This document shows, in pieces, positions 1 through 12,915 of a stretch of DNA of 64,000 nucleotides. This DNA comes from Eonycteris spelaea. Taxonomy: Eukaryota; Chordata; Mammalia; Chiroptera; Pteropodidae. The stretch's first letter is position 1; each line of letters starts with the position of its first letter. Both the position numbers and the translations under genes were made by a program. Below the pieces are notes generated by a model. The model was not told the DNA's origin and made no database searches. It was given only the letters and a program-made list of their open reading frames with translations. The stretch spans positions 7,018,501 to 7,082,500 of the forward strand of contig PUFA01000057.1 of assembly GCA_003508835.1 (NCBI GenBank), read 5' to 3'.

Positions 1-2655
1 TGAGAAAGGAACATGACCTCTAAAATGACTCCTATAAGGAGTAGCTCTAACTTGTCTGAGACATTTGGGGCTTTCTTTATGCTGAAAGATGTTTAGAGAG
101 AAGATTTTGCAACAAGCCTACTTATGAGTTAATTAATTTGGATTTAGGTAAAAGAGGTTATGTTCTGTAATGAAAGCATTTTATCTCCTTTTGTGTTTAT
201 GATTGTAAGAGTTCTCATTACTATAATCTTTCTGACTAATTTAGAAAACTTAGAGCTTAAACTAAATGTAATCAACCAGGACTTTTAATTAACTAGGTAC
301 TCTATGTTTATTCAATGCTCCCTATATGGAGGGGTGCCAAAGGAAGTAGAGAAATTAGTGTGACATTCTCCTTTAAGCTGGAACAAATATGGTATTTGAT
401 AGTCCAGGATTAAAGATTTAGAAGGTAAAAAGAGCTAGGAGAATGTTGAATAAAGATAGGATCTGCCTGGGGACAGTAGGAAAATTGTTTGTAAGCCTCT
501 TGAGAAATGGCCAAAGAAAACCAAATGTAAGAAGCAACAAGGGGTTCAGTATAAGATTAGAGTTAGATTTTTTTAAACCAGTCTTTACCAGTGTATCCGA
601 CTCAATCTTGAATTCATTTCTTTAAAAATAGAAAAAATGATGAGCTTTGAAGGTTCAAAATTAATAACGAGATTTTTTTTTGGATGAAAAGCTGGAAACC
701 CCATGGTATTAATGAAGTGAAGTTGATGCGAGAACCCTTTTCATATTTCTGGAAAAAAGTGCTGAGATTTTGTGGCTGTAACATGGTGTCACCATTTGGG
801 GTCAGCAACCTTCAAGGGCAAGTGTGGCCACCAGAAGCAGCATTCCCCGACAGTACTAACACTTTGTGGAGTTGTTCTGGGATGATGGAGCCCATGATTC
901 CAGAGAGAGGATTTATTGGATAGTTCCGGGGAGAATTGTTTAAATTTTTGAAAATTAGAACTGAGGAGTAAAGAGCTACCTTTAGAGCAACAATACATAT
1001 TTATATTATCTTTATTATATAATGTCAGTAATGTGTCATATGCAATACTATTTCTGTACAGATTATATTAGGTTGAACCATATGACCTTGCTGCTATATG
1101 ACTATTTTTCATTTCAAATATTGCAATTTTATATGATTCAATCTAATAAAATGTTAAATATATGCATATATATTCAGAAAATTCTCAATAGATTGGCTTT
1201 AGTTGAAGAGGGAGACAGTAGCTCATTAACTAGCCCTCTCCACACTGAGAAAAACTTATTACCTCTCCCCTTTGGGCCACTTAGGAGCCCAGAGCTGAGC
1301 AGGATGGTGGTGATACATCCATCCTCTTCACTTTGGCCGGAGGCTGGATCTGACGCCTGACTTGCCTACCCCCTGCCCTTAGCAGAGCTGTAAGCCTTGG
1401 TGGGGGGGGGACGTGGTCTCCTGTTTTGCATTTTTGTGTAGTTTTGTGCACATATGAATGTTTCTAATACCTGTGTAGTTCTTCACATACTCTCTCACCC
1501 TAACTTATTTTCTAAAAGTGCGTTAGGCAGAGTTCATCTTATTTATGCATATCTAAAGATATGTCCTAGACCAGTTTTCATAGGTGATTCCTTAAAATGT
1601 AGCTTTTGAGGACTTTGCTGCTGACATCTCCTGTCAACTGGAATAGCTGGAACATTTGCATGAAATGGGTGTCATAGAATGTCACAATATGACTTATCTA
1701 ATAATCATTAGGACAAAAGTTGTGAGACCAGGCATTGTTTTGTGGTTAGCAGAACATAGTATCCTATGGATCGAGTTGTTCTCTAAGATGAAAAGCTCCA
1801 GAGACGGAGAGACATAGTAGGAATCAAGCCTTTTAGGGGCACATGCAGTTTCTCCTGCCACAACAAATGTGCCAGCATTCCAATCCCTGGCAGTTGCTAT
1901 GACTTAAGACACTTATTTTTATGTAGTAATAACGTAGCAAAGCATTTTAAGTCATTTTGTCAAATAACTATTTTTATCAGAGACTGGGACATTTCATGAA
2001 ATCATAATCTGTTGACATTCCAGAATTCTGATTCTCTAGGAGTCTGGTATTTTTTATCACAGTTTATCAAAATAGAGTCATATTTACTCAGTTCAGAGGC
2101 TGAGACAGCAAGGAGTGCAGTTTTTGTAATTTCTTGTAGAACAGACAGATATGATTTTCTTTTAGAGCTTGAACATCAATCTCACAGATATAAAAGAACT
2201 TGTTTGAGTAAATAACGTCATAGTCCTCTCTGATTTGGGTGGAAACCCTATCTGGTTTGTAAAGTGTTGATATAATGGAGCATTTGCCAAACTCAGGTTA
2301 TACCAGTAATCGCTTCTATATGGCTTAGTGGGGAGAAAAATGACCAAGAGATTTTCTACCATTGATCGCTAAGGACATTTCTAACATGAATGCAGATAAG
2401 ACATAAAACATACTTAACACAAGCCAGATAACCTTATTTATACCTGCTGCAGGAAATCTGTAACAGCAGGCCTCATTTTTGAGAACGGCAAGATAAACTT
2501 AGCCCTTTTCTACTGAAATTACCTTGCTAAGATTTTACAGGAAATGTTTTCTCTTCATTTGTGTTGTATTTCCAGTGATTTTTAACCAGATTCTCATTTC
2601 TACTCCCAACAGGTTATTTTTAGAAGTTTATTAACCTGTTAGTGTGATTTGGTAG
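1..2655. other. Unassigned AT-rich sequence
   Basis: No gene, RNA or repeat that I can name. The short ORFs here (all under 115 codons) have no family resemblance. A run of nine G lies near 1402. Part of the right end may be old L1, because the Tigger element that follows seems to sit next to L1 ORF2 sequence, but I could not align it. Confidence 0.5.
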
Positions 2656-2659
2656 TTCA

Positions 2660-3158
2660 GTGCACTGGTCTCCCTTATCAAGGGGGCTACATTCCAGTGG
2701 GTGCCTGAGATGTGGATGGTACCGAACCCTGTATGTACTATGTTTTTTCCTATACACACATACCTATGGTAAAGTTTAGTTTATGAATTATTCACAGTAA
2801 GAGATTAGCAAGTAATTATAAAGTAGAAAAATCATAACAACATACTATAATAAAAGTTATTTGAATGTGGCACTGTTAAGTAAAGTAAGAGTTGCTTGTA
2901 CACAAGCACTGCGATACTACAACAGTTGATCTGATAACCGAGACAGCCACTAAGTGACTCGTAGGCAGGTAGCACATACAGTGTGGATTCATGTTTTGGG
3001 CAGGACTAAGCAGGACGGCGTGAGATTTCATCATGATACTCAGAACACTGTGCGATTTAAAACTTAAGAAGTGTTCTGGAATTTTACATGTAATATTTTC
3101 AGACCGTGTTGACCACGGATAACTGAAACCATGGATTAGAGGGAGGGGGGACTACAGC
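2660..3158. mobile_element. Tigger-like (TcMar) nonautonomous DNA transposon
   Basis: The two ends read as diverged inverted copies: 'tctcccttatcaaggggg' on the left and 'ggattagagggagggggg' on the right. The interior holds phrases I recall from mammalian Tigger-derived elements, such as 'gaccacggataactgaaacc' and 'gataaccgagacagccacta'. The length near 500 bp, with no transposase ORF, fits a nonautonomous derivative. It abuts L1 ORF2-like sequence on the right, so it may have inserted into that L1. The exact subfamily is not assigned. Confidence 0.8.
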
Positions 3159-3164
3159 ACAGTG

Positions 3165-3800
3165 CTGAACAGAAATGGTGAGAGCCAACTCCTCTGTCTT
3201 TAATTTTAAAGGGATGCTTCTGCTGTTTCACATTGATATGATAACTGCTATAGGACATTTTTTGTTTTAATAAATACTCTATCAGTTTTAAGGAAGTCTT
3301 TTTCTGTTTCTAGTTTCTTAACAGCATTTCTCATGTTAATGTTGAATTTAATCAAATCATATTCATCAGTTGAGGCAAGCACATGGTCCTTCCCTTTCTT
3401 AACCTGGTAATGTAGTGAAGTATACTAATTTTCTAGTGTTAAACTATGCTTGCAAACCAGATTTAGTCATGATTTATCATCATCTTGCTAGATTTGGTTT
3501 GTTGATATTTTGTTTAAAGTTTTTGTATCTCTTGTTTATGAGTGAGCTTGGCTTATTATTTTTTTTTTATTTTGTTCTATTATCTGCTTTGTAATTGAGT
3601 TCATATTATCTTTATAGAAGTAATGAGTTGGGAATGTTCTTTCTTTCTCTCTTGTAAGTTACTTTGGAAGTGTGTGTCTGATTACAATGATCTGTTGCTT
3701 GAGTTGGTAGAATATATCTGTAAAACCTTGTGCCTGGTGGTTTTTTGTAGGAAGTGGTTTTTTTTCTCCCACTTTTAAAGCCATGCTTGTTTCCTTTTTG
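3165..3800 (-). mobile_element. Old L1 fragment, ORF2 reverse transcriptase region
   Basis: Read on the minus strand this resembles the reverse-transcriptase part of LINE-1 ORF2. On the plus strand it starts with 'aacagaaatggtgagagcc', the antisense of a familiar L1 segment, and continues colinearly for about 600 bases with many substitutions and small indels. No reading frame survives. The divergence suggests an old mammalian L1 (L1M class). Confidence 0.75.
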
Positions 3801-4996
3801 GTTTAAATACATTCTGCAGACTGAGGTCTTTTGGGGTGGTAGAGACAGATGGAAAGCTTTAGAGGCCAGATAGGCAGTGATGTTTCTCCTTCAGCCCCAG
3901 CCCTGGTCTCTGCTTTGAAAGAGGGAAGGTGGTCACATCTAAGTCTGCGCATCGTGGGATCTGATGAGACACAAGTTTCTTCAGGTAGCTCCCTAGAATT
4001 AAGTGGGAGCCATTCTGGGGCTCCGTAAAGATCGTGGCATTGTATTCATTTGACCCACACTTGTTAGCCAGGCTACAGATGCCAACAAGCCTGCTTGGCT
4101 GCCTATCCCTAAATACACAGGTCCAAGTTCAGACCTCATCCTGCTTCTCCTGTCTCCCTGTGCTCTTTTCTTTGGCTTAGTCATGTGTTCTTACAGCTCC
4201 AGCAGATGCTATTGCACCATAGTCTATGGGAATGGGTCCCCTAGAGTTGGGCCTGGCCCATCTTGCTCAGTGCTTTTGTGCCAGTAACCCTGATTCCTTG
4301 GAGTCCTGATGTAACTGTGCAATTTATTTAGAATACAGCAGTAGAATTGCACACAGGTGGCATGGTGAGGATCAGGTACAGAATGGCATACAGGATTGGG
4401 CATGTGCATTTTAAGTAGGAGACTAGGATGGTTGTGGAATGGCAAAGATTTTACATTTACATTTATTAAGATATGCATCATATTTGATAACTTTTCTTGA
4501 GTGTATGTCTAATTGGAAATTTATAGTTTTATGTTGGGCTCATCTGACCTAGATGACATGTAGTTTTTGTTTCATTTACCATTTGCATGAATTTATAATT
4601 CCTGTGAACAGTCAGCTATATTATTGGGTACCATGCTTTCATGATGGGCACAATCAGAAAGCTGTTTATGCTTGAGAGCGGAATAAGAGGCATTCCACAG
4701 GTAGGTGGACTTGCTGGGTCTGCAGAATATGCTTTCAAGGAATGGGCTGTCTCAATGTACAAACTCCAGGTAAATGACAGATTGGTGCTTTGCAAATCAT
4801 TATTTGGATAGAGCAGATTTCGAGCATGCCCAAAATTTGCATGTCAGTTTCCCTTGAAATCTGAAAATCCTGTCCTATTTTCTGTGAGCCTGAAACACAG
4901 AAAAAAAAACTGTCAAAATAAATGCAGGAGATTTAATTATTAAGTTAATGAGATCAATTTTTTGAGTGGCTGGCTCATGAAGGAGTTGCATTGCTT
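3801..4996. other. Unassigned sequence
   Basis: Nothing recognised. The stretch around 3870-4300 is more GC-rich than its surroundings and keeps a few CpGs, but no ORF or splice pattern stands out. Confidence 0.4.
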
Positions 4997-5248
4997 CAGA
5001 CCAGGGCTTATTGACCTCGACACAATTGACATTTTAGGCCAGGTAACAAACTACTCCTTGTTCAGGGCCGTCCTGTGCATTTCAGGGTGTTTAGCAGGAT
5101 CCCTGACCTCTGCCTGCTAGATGCCAGTAGTCCCTCTACCCAGGTGTGGCAATCAAAAATGTCTCCAGACACTGACAAATGTCCTGGCCATGGTGAGAGA
5201 CTGAGGGAGGTGGGAGGAGTTCTGGATCTCTCCAGGTGAAGACCACTG
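4997..5248 (+). mobile_element. MER20 hAT-Charlie MITE
   Basis: Matches the recalled MER20 consensus over its whole length: 'acacaattgacattttaggc' near the left end, 'ggtgtttagcaggatccctg' and 'aaaaatgtctccagacactg' in the middle, and 'gaccactg' at the right end. Elements of this size (about 220-250 bp) carry no transposase and were mobilised by Charlie enzymes in early placental mammals. No clean 8-bp target duplication remains. Confidence 0.88.
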
Positions 5249-8200
5249 CTTTAGATGCTTATTTGTTACTGTGCTCACCTTGGATGCTTTGCTGTTTTGT
5301 GGGTGACACTTTACTGTGTACTAGTAAGATACAGACTAGTGATAGCAATAGTTATATCTTGGAAAGTTTAGCCAGTTTCTCACCTATACTGCCTATCTCA
5401 GGTGTTCACAAAAGCAGGCATGCTCCAAGAATTCAGTATTTCCAGAATTTTAATGTGGAATAAAGCCTATTGCCAGGCTGATCACAAGAACAAATGATCA
5501 TCATATTCCAAACAGATTATTTTTTATAGTTAGCTATGATATTCAGTACATGGTTTGGGTTTCACATTGCAGTTTACTTGGTTTGGGGTATAAACTTTTA
5601 CATGAATATTCATGAATAAATGCATTATGTGCAGAGTAAGGGGCAGTGTATAATAAAGAGTCTGTAAATTATTGAATAACAAGAGATTGTTACAAGTGAA
5701 TTTGTATACATCAAATGCATGTATGCTGTACTTCTGTCATAGAGTAAAAGCATTAACCTATCACTTTATACTTAATGGTTCTCTGAGTTCAGATATTTTG
5801 GCTGTAGGTATAAAGGAATTTAAAGTGGTTTAAGTGATAGGGATATGTATTATATCACATAACAAAATGTTTAGAGGTTGGGCTTCATTAAATCAGTGGC
5901 TCAGCAATGTCTTCTAGGGTCCAGGTTCTTTCTATATCCCATTTACCTTTCTAAGCACATTGGCTTCTCTCATAGTCCCAGAATAACTGCCACCTTTTCA
6001 GGCATCGCATGCAGGCAGACAGCAATGTCCAAAGGCAGAAGAGAGAATAGAATGTTCCTATCTCATGTCCCATTTGAAAGCTTCCCAAAAGTCTCTAGCA
6101 ATCTTCCCCGTGTATTTGTTGGTCAGAATTCAGTTGCATACAATTAGCAAGATGATGTGTAAGTATATATGGAAATACATATGCACATATGTGTATGGTA
6201 GCTCCGGCAAAACACCCTTTTTTGACGCCCATTTCAAGCTCCAGTGGCGGATTTCTGAGAAATGTCTCACTTGCGGTACTTGCCCAGGCTTCCCCGTGGC
6301 CTGGGCTCAGGGAGCGCAGGTTCAGGCATCAGCCCACACTGGCTGCACATCCTTGAGGGGCCTTCACCGGCACCCAGGGCTCCTTGGGTTCCACACAGGG
6401 CTTGCCTAGGCCTGCTTTGGCCCACCCTTGCATCCTCCCAGCAGGCATCCATCCCTGTGGAGGAAAAGGCAGAGTGGCAGCCTTGGCCTGGTTTAAAGTG
6501 GGGCCCTGTGAAGGACCTAGCTGGTTGGGGGATGGTACATTCAATAGTTCTATTAGTAAGGAAGAAGATGGGGGAAGAATGGGTGAGCAGGAAAGGAGAG
6601 TGCTTTCTGCTGAGGTGTGACAGCCAGTGGTGCCTCTGAGCTCAATGCCCTAGCTCTGGAAATGCCGTGGGTATGCTGGGTTCCTGTTCTACATAAGAGT
6701 GATGTGTTTCCTTGCCTTTATTAACAAAGTTTTTAAAATATTTTTTTATGAGCTCCCGATTACAAACATTAAATACTCACAAGGGTATAAATGCCAGTTT
6801 TAGGTACAGCATGGAGAATCCTGCAAATGGGGACAAGATAGTAGCAGCAAGTAGCAGATATGGGACGTGATTAAAAATATGGGTTGCTTATGTTCATTTG
6901 AGGTTAAGAATAACATCCCATGTTATTCATGTTAGCACAGGTTAGACCAGTTGATACTTGGAAGGGGGCATCAGCCTCTTGAAGTTCAGTGTCTACACAT
7001 GTTGACTTATGTTGATAAAAGGCTTATATTTTAATGAGTAAGACAAGCCTTGAGCACCCACCCAAACTACACAGAAAAAAGAAGTGGAAGAGCAGGACAA
7101 GGCCCATGTGTGTGTGTGACTTTTTAATGCTCAGTGTCTCTACCTTCTAGTAAACTGGGTCCCAGCAAAGGCCTGGAATTCTGGCCAGTGAGAGCCCTTC
7201 TTCTTGGGGAGAAGCAAAGGAAGTAGGTGGGGAGAGAGGCAGGCAGATAGGTGCACTGCACAGATTTACTTCCGTACATACACTTTTCCCATGCAGGTGT
7301 CTTCTAAAGGATGGTCAAGCTTCAAGGTTCCTGACTTCATCCAGATGATTCCAGTTTAGAGATGTGTAATCTGGAGTAGGTGGAGTAAAAGCTTCCTTTT
7401 TTTTTTTTTTCTCTAGGAATTTGGATAATTTAGGGGGTGGGGGAAATGTCATGGGAATTTAAAAAAAAAAACGATCAGTGTTTGGGATGAGGTGTTCCTC
7501 TTTTGTCACCAGACTCCCACTGCTTCTTGACAGCGTTAGTCCGTACCTGCTGGGATTATGTGAAAAGGTTGGTCTGCATTTAGGAAGATAAAAACTCAAA
7601 TGCCAGGTAGCAAATCCTGTTTTAGTTCAGGCAGCCTCTCAGTGTTTAAAAACCCTTAGTACGGCCAAGCCACCTAAAAAGAGTGGCTATGTAGGCTTGT
7701 AAGGGCTCAAAAAGGAAAAAAAAAAAAAAAAGTAAAAAGAAAGCTAGCAAACAGAGGTTGGGGTAGGGGTGCAAAATTTATGTTCCTTGAGTTTTGTGGG
7801 TTTTTTGTGATTTGTCCTCACCCTATTTTAGAAATCTATGGCCAAAAACTTCAGTTCTTTTACCATAATTGCTGTGTTTTTTTTTTTAATTGGCTCATAC
7901 TAAATGCTAAAAAATTCCTGGAGTTTAGTTGTTTTAAAACAAAAAGTTCAAAATACCACTGGTAAACATTTAATTGTTATCAAAATGAACTATATAACAT
8001 GTGAACATCACCCTATAATTCGGCCATAGTTTATATATTATGTTTGTAATTTAGATTGTGATTTGGGATCTCTAATGGGCACTAAATAGTATAGATATAT
8101 TTTTTTCATTTTTCTCCAAATTGTCCTAGAAAGAAGAGCCCACCTTCCCTCTGGCCATATTTAAAGTATTTGAAAATATTATTTTAGTTTCAGATAAATG

Positions 8201-8997
8201 GGAGATCTATTTCATTTTAGTTTAAGATTTCCAAGGAAGGAAATCTGTAAGCTGTTAGTGACCTGTTGTAGGTCTTCCCAGAGCAAGTTAGTCTGTAACT
8301 AATCAAAATTCAACTGGCATGTCCCCTCATTTGTTTTTTTAATAGTAAGTAGAGTGAATGATAATGGATTTATATTTGTATTTTTATGGGAAAATAGTTA
8401 TGAATCTATCCCTCAGCCTTCTGTCCCAAAGTCAAAAGTTTAATTTGTTTCTGTCCAGTTTTATTGGGTCTAGTTCTCTAATCTAACCAGTGCATCATGC
8501 CTTGTCAGGAACCACTTTTTGATGACATTATCTCTGCAAGATGTTGTAGTTGTCTTTGAGTAAGATGGCATAACAGCCTCCCTTTGAACTCTCCAAGGTG
8601 CTTCCTGATCAGCTTGCCCTTAGGGCCCAATCCCAAGTCACACTGTGTTTTCAGATGACTCACATCTCTCTCTGGGTGGCAGCAGTCCATTTTATCATTA
8701 AACTACACCAGCGTTTCCTCAGAGTTGGCCTCCTAGTTTTAACTGCGTTTCAGCAGATATCTAGCAAGCAACCTCTAAGAAGTTGTCAGCATTTTCTTTC
8801 ATTCCTGCATAAGGGTCTACGTCTGGTGTGTCATTTTATTCAGACAGACCTTTTGAGGTGGTCAGAGGCAGATGCTGAGCAGCACAGGCAGCCGTCCTTC
8901 CATTGCTCTATTCTCTGGCTTTTCCCAGGAAGATGGGTGCTGGGGGCAGGTCTCGAGGCTGGCATCTTTGTATGATGCTCCCACCATCTGGATTTTT
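5249..8997. other. Unassigned sequence with homopolymer runs
   Basis: No gene or named repeat seen in about 3.7 kb. Long T (about 7396-7412) and A (about 7462 and 7717) runs may be tails of retroposons too old to name. A GC-richer patch at 6200-6500 keeps several CpGs and overlapping ORFs on both strands (up to 125 codons) with no similarity to a known protein. Confidence 0.4.
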
Positions 8998-9027
8998 ATT
9001 CATTCATTCATTCATTCATTCATTTAT
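8997..9027. repeat. (ATTC)n microsatellite
   Basis: About six uninterrupted copies of 'attc'. This unit is common at the antisense 3' end of L2, but the downstream sequence is not clear L2. Confidence 0.9.
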
Positions 9028-10109
9028 AGTAGAAGAGGCTACTTTGTGTCAAAACATTGAATTATCCTCAGGTTCAGTTGTTTGAGGTCCTCACAGGTTC
9101 AGGGATGCTTCAGAATTTACATGTGGAGTGGGAAGGCCTCTGGAATAGATAGTCTATAAATAATGGATTGAACCTGAAATTTAGACATTTATCTTGCTGG
9201 TATGACCTTCTTAGTGACAGCGGAGGCATTTTCTTTTCATGCTTTGTCAAACTCATTCTTCATCTGTTTGTCCAGAAATCTTCCCGATCTTGATTTAATA
9301 ATTGAAAACCATGCAATTGCTTTGTCACCCTCTGAGTCCCATATTTACATTAAGTCTCATCATGAAATTGCACTGTACAAGTAAGCTTGATCACCGTAAA
9401 TGCAGCAATAAGGGGGAGGGAGGTTTGCCAATTTAAGTTTTTCCCCTGATCAGGTTGTTGACATAATTCAATCAGTTAATCATCAGTGTAAATGTCAGCT
9501 GCTGTCACCAAAATTTAGGTGTCTTGCACATGGACATGAACAGATGAAAATCTGAGGAAGGCCCCTTTGAATGGCTCAGAATTCTACTCTTTGTTGTCAG
9601 AAAGTTGGACTCAGTAGAGCCACTCCTTTGGCCACTGAGCAAGATCCAGATTTAGTTCCAGGGGCTTTGCTACAATTTCCATCTTGTTTTCCTCCTTCCT
9701 GTCCTCTTTCTTGGAGGTCAGACAGCTAGTCATATCACTCTCTCCTTGTGATAATTAATGCCATTTGTCACACTTCTGCTCCCAGTCTTGACAAAGGAGA
9801 TGGAAACAAAATGTTTTCCTAAGATGTTCACTGCAACAGGGATCAGAAGAGCCTTGGAATTAACTTGCTCTTTCCCAGAGAAGGAAGTCGAGTGTTGAAG
9901 ACTAACACTGAAGAGTTACCATCTTTGCATTCCTCTTGGCCTTGGCCTTGCCCAGCTAATGAGGGTGGCATTTGGACTGTATTTTCTGGGGCCTGTGGCA
10001 GTAGGGAATGAGTGGAGTGACAGGGTGGCTCTTCACATGCATACAGTGGCAAGGTGGTGTCATAGGGCTCAGGACTTGTGTGTGTATGCCTGGTCAGAGC
10101 ATGTGGGTG
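9028..10109. other. Unassigned sequence
   Basis: No feature recognised. The 150-codon minus-strand ORF at 9843-10295 runs into L1 3'-end sequence on its right and is not gene-like. Confidence 0.4.
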
Positions 10110-10190
10110 GAAGCAGAGACTCCTAAGTGTGAGCTCTGGAGCCACATGACAGACTTGGGTGTTCCCCAAGCTCAACTCAGTGACTTTTAG
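10110..10190 (+). mobile_element. MIR fragment (5' half), tentative
   Basis: Contains 'gagctctggagccacatgac' followed by 'cttgggtg', resembling the tRNA-derived 5' half of MIR. It is short and diverged, so the call is tentative. Confidence 0.45.
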
Positions 10191-10192
10191 TA

Positions 10193-10590
10193 TATTCCTA
10201 GTTGTGCAACCATCACCACAGTTAATTTTTAGAACATTTCCAGCATTGCAAAAAGAAGACCTATACCTTTTAGCTATCACTCCCCATTCTCCCATCCTCC
10301 TCAGCCTCAGGCAACTGCTGATCTCTTTTCTGTCTCCATAGAGTTGCCTATTCTGGACATTTTATATAGATGGAATCATGTAATACATGACCTTTTGAGC
10401 CTGGTTTCTTAGCACGTTTTCAGTGTCCAGCTACGTTGTACGATGTATCAGTACTTCAGCCCCCTCTCTCCCCCCGCCCCAATACTGTTCTCTGGTATGG
10501 CTGTGCTCCAGTTAATTTATCTCTTCATCAGTTGATGAACTTTTGTGTTGTTTCAACTTTTTGGTTATTATGAATAATGTCGCTAGGGAG
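10193..10590 (-). mobile_element. Old L1 3' end, antisense
   Basis: On the plus strand it reads in order: 'gttgtgcaaccatcaccac', 'ggcaactgctgatctctttt', 'tatatagatggaatcatgta' and 'ggttattatgaataatg'. This is the antisense order of an L1M 3' UTR running into the ORF2 C-terminus. No ORF survives, and the copy ends abruptly near 10590 (5' truncation or decay). Confidence 0.85.
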
Positions 10591-11523
10591 TGATGTTTAC
10601 AGGCCATCAAGTTGGCATTTTGATTGCTTCACTGGGGCTGAGTACAGAGTAGATTTGAAGGTGACAATTCGAGGCAAGGAGCATTGTTACGGTAGTTACA
10701 GTGATCTCCTTAAATGGGTTTCAGACTTCTTTAGGTGTAGAATGTGTTTTAGCCAAAATCCCATGCAGAACCCAAGTGTATTAAACAGTTAAAATGTAAC
10801 TACCCTTAACAGTGGTGTTGAGGGCCTAGAATTTCTCTTGCATGGAGGTTTTGCTTTTTTGAAAATGGCTAGAAGTTAGTCACAGTGGTCAAAGAAGGGT
10901 TTCCTATGGGTAACGTGTCTGGTCAGTGGAGGAGGCCAGGAGTGGGCAAGAGATGAAGAGTTTGATAGAACCAACGCATAGGAGCTGATGGCTAAGAGAG
11001 TGGAATTTCAGGTTTTAGCTTTTCTGAAGGTGAGCACTTCTGGGTGGTGGGGATGGTACTGGAGTAAGGAGGCCAGAGAACTGTAAAGTGGGGTAGCTGG
11101 AGGGACCTTGATTGGAAATAGTGTTACCTAGGGTGACAATGAGGCCTGGGCCAGAGTCTGTGACAAGGGACTCTGTGGAGGTCAGAGAAGGCAGATAGGA
11201 GATCATGTGGCCCCATGTTATAAACTCCAAAAAAAGCTTTCCTGGGATGGTTGGGATATGGCTTGGGATGGTAGGGGAGGGAGGGAGATAGGAGGAGGGA
11301 AGCCTCATTGTGTGTGGTGGGTGGGAGGGCATGGTGGAATGAAAGTCCTGCACTGGGGGCTGTCAGGGGAGCAGTGTCCATGTGTGAGGGACAGTCAAAG
11401 GTAAAGCAGAGGGGAGGTTAAAGTAGAGAGGAGGTTGTTTGCCATGGAGAGGAGACTCCCAGGAGCCTGCATGAGAGAAGGGGGGCATAGGAAAAGAGCA
11501 GGAGCTTGGAATGGGGTGTGTGC
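10591..11523. other. Unassigned, G-rich sequence
   Basis: A G-rich plus strand leads into the GGA tract. No gene or repeat family recognised. The minus-strand ORFs near 11015-11381 are low-complexity and proline-rich. Confidence 0.4.
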
Positions 11524-11617
11524 GGGGGGAGGAGGAGGAGGAGGAGAAGGAGGTGGAAGAGGAGGAAGAGGAGGAGGAGGAGGAGGAGGAGGAGGAGGAG
11601 GAGGAGGAGGAAGAGGA
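11524..11617 (+). repeat. (GGA)n polypurine tract
   Basis: A G/A-only strand broken by a single T at 11554. The second part (11555-11617) is 63 consecutive purines. It creates long low-complexity ORFs on both strands (poly-Gly/Arg and poly-Pro/Leu) that should not be read as genes. Such mirror-symmetric purine tracts can form triplex DNA. Confidence 0.95.
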
Positions 11618-11913
11618 TGGGTAGAGGCCTGGAAGGGTTTGTATTTGGCCCTTCCATTGAATCGGAGTCTGAGACTCCCTCCTGGCCCCTTTGCCTCTCT
11701 TTCTGGCTTAGACCACTTGCTGGACTGTAGGAACCTCTCAAGGGGCCGGGAAGGCCCAGATGCTGGCAGCAACAAGGCATGACTAGGGGATGGTAGTTAG
11801 TTCCTTCCCCAGCAGTCTCAATGCCCCCCTCTCCGCGTTGCTCGCTGTGATCTAATTGGATAGGATGCACCTATCCAGGCATACAGTTCTCTGTTTAAGG
11901 TAAGCCCTCTAGC
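11618..11913. other. Unassigned sequence
   Basis: Moderately GC-rich flank of the GGA tract, with no recognised feature. Confidence 0.4.
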
Positions 11914-12060
11914 ATAGCATTTCTCAAAGGTTAAGATACATACAACCCCCCTGGGGATCTGTTACAATGCAAATTATGATTCTACAGGTCAGGTGGGCCT
12001 GAGAGTCTGCCTTTCCAACCAGCTCCCTGGAGATGCCTGCAGCATCTTGGAGCAGCGAGG
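11914..12060 (+). mobile_element. MER5A hAT-Charlie MITE
   Basis: Starts 'tagcatttctcaaag', then 'ggatctgttacaatgcaaat' and 'caggtcaggtgggcctgaga'. This is the recalled order of MER5A ('...ttagaaatgcaaattctc...'). The right end is eroded. It is an ancient placental element without coding capacity. Confidence 0.75.
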
Positions 12061-12915
12061 AGCCAGCCCCATTTCCAAGTAGGTTGTTGCCACGCAGCCC
12101 CTCTATGTTCATGTCTGGATGTGGGAATCTAGAAAGTAGAGAGAAGTAGAATAATCGAGTGATTTGGCCCTAATGTGGTCAAGTCTTTTGGAGGCCTTAC
12201 TGTGTAAGAAACTTGTCAACAGAGTTGTTTAGAAAGCGACAGGTCTTTCTCATAGCACAGAGCAGGGCTGATGTGTTAGGAAAAGCATCTGTATTTTTCT
12301 CCCAGGTCATCTAGTAATAGGTGTACTTTGAGGCAGGAAAATCAAAATAGTAAAATGCTGTGAGCATTATATCTAGTCTGGATTTCGTTGTGAGCAGACA
12401 TCCTCTCAGGAGGTGGTAATTCCTGATAGCATCCTGAAAATGAGTTGTGGCTAATGAGAAAGATATCTTGGAGTGGGGGAGAGCAGCTTTTGTTTGTACC
12501 CAAACTATAGCTGATGTTTTTATAAATACATTTCTCCCACAGAAATGGAATTCATGAGAGTTTTGCAGTGGTGTGCTAACATTTCTTTTTAGAAATAAGT
12601 GGTAATGATAACAAACCTTAGATTTCTAAGAAAATTTGCCTGCTACATCTTTCTGGCTCCCAGTGGGGTATCTACATGAGGATCCTTTAGTTAAACAAGG
12701 GCATTCAGAAATGAGGTTTCAAAGCCATTCGCAAAACTGTCATAATAATACGATTGAAGAGTACTTTATCTTTTCTAAAAGGCTGCATACCTGAGAATTT
12801 TAAGTTTGTGATCAATAGATTTTTTTTTCTCTTCAGGTATCCTGTTAGAAACAAGTAACATTGTGGGAGCTGTTTGGGCAAAGGCATGACTGAAAATGAA
12901 GTATTGTCACTCATG
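12061..12915. other. Unassigned sequence
   Basis: No gene or named repeat recognised. Confidence 0.4.

Noticed and set aside
9843..10295. 150-codon minus-strand ORF
   Set aside because: It overlaps a MIR-like fragment and an L1 3' end and shows no protein family features.
11395..11870. Long overlapping ORFs on both strands (up to 150 codons)
   Set aside because: They are translations of the GGA tract (poly-Pro, poly-Leu, poly-Gly, poly-Arg), not genes.
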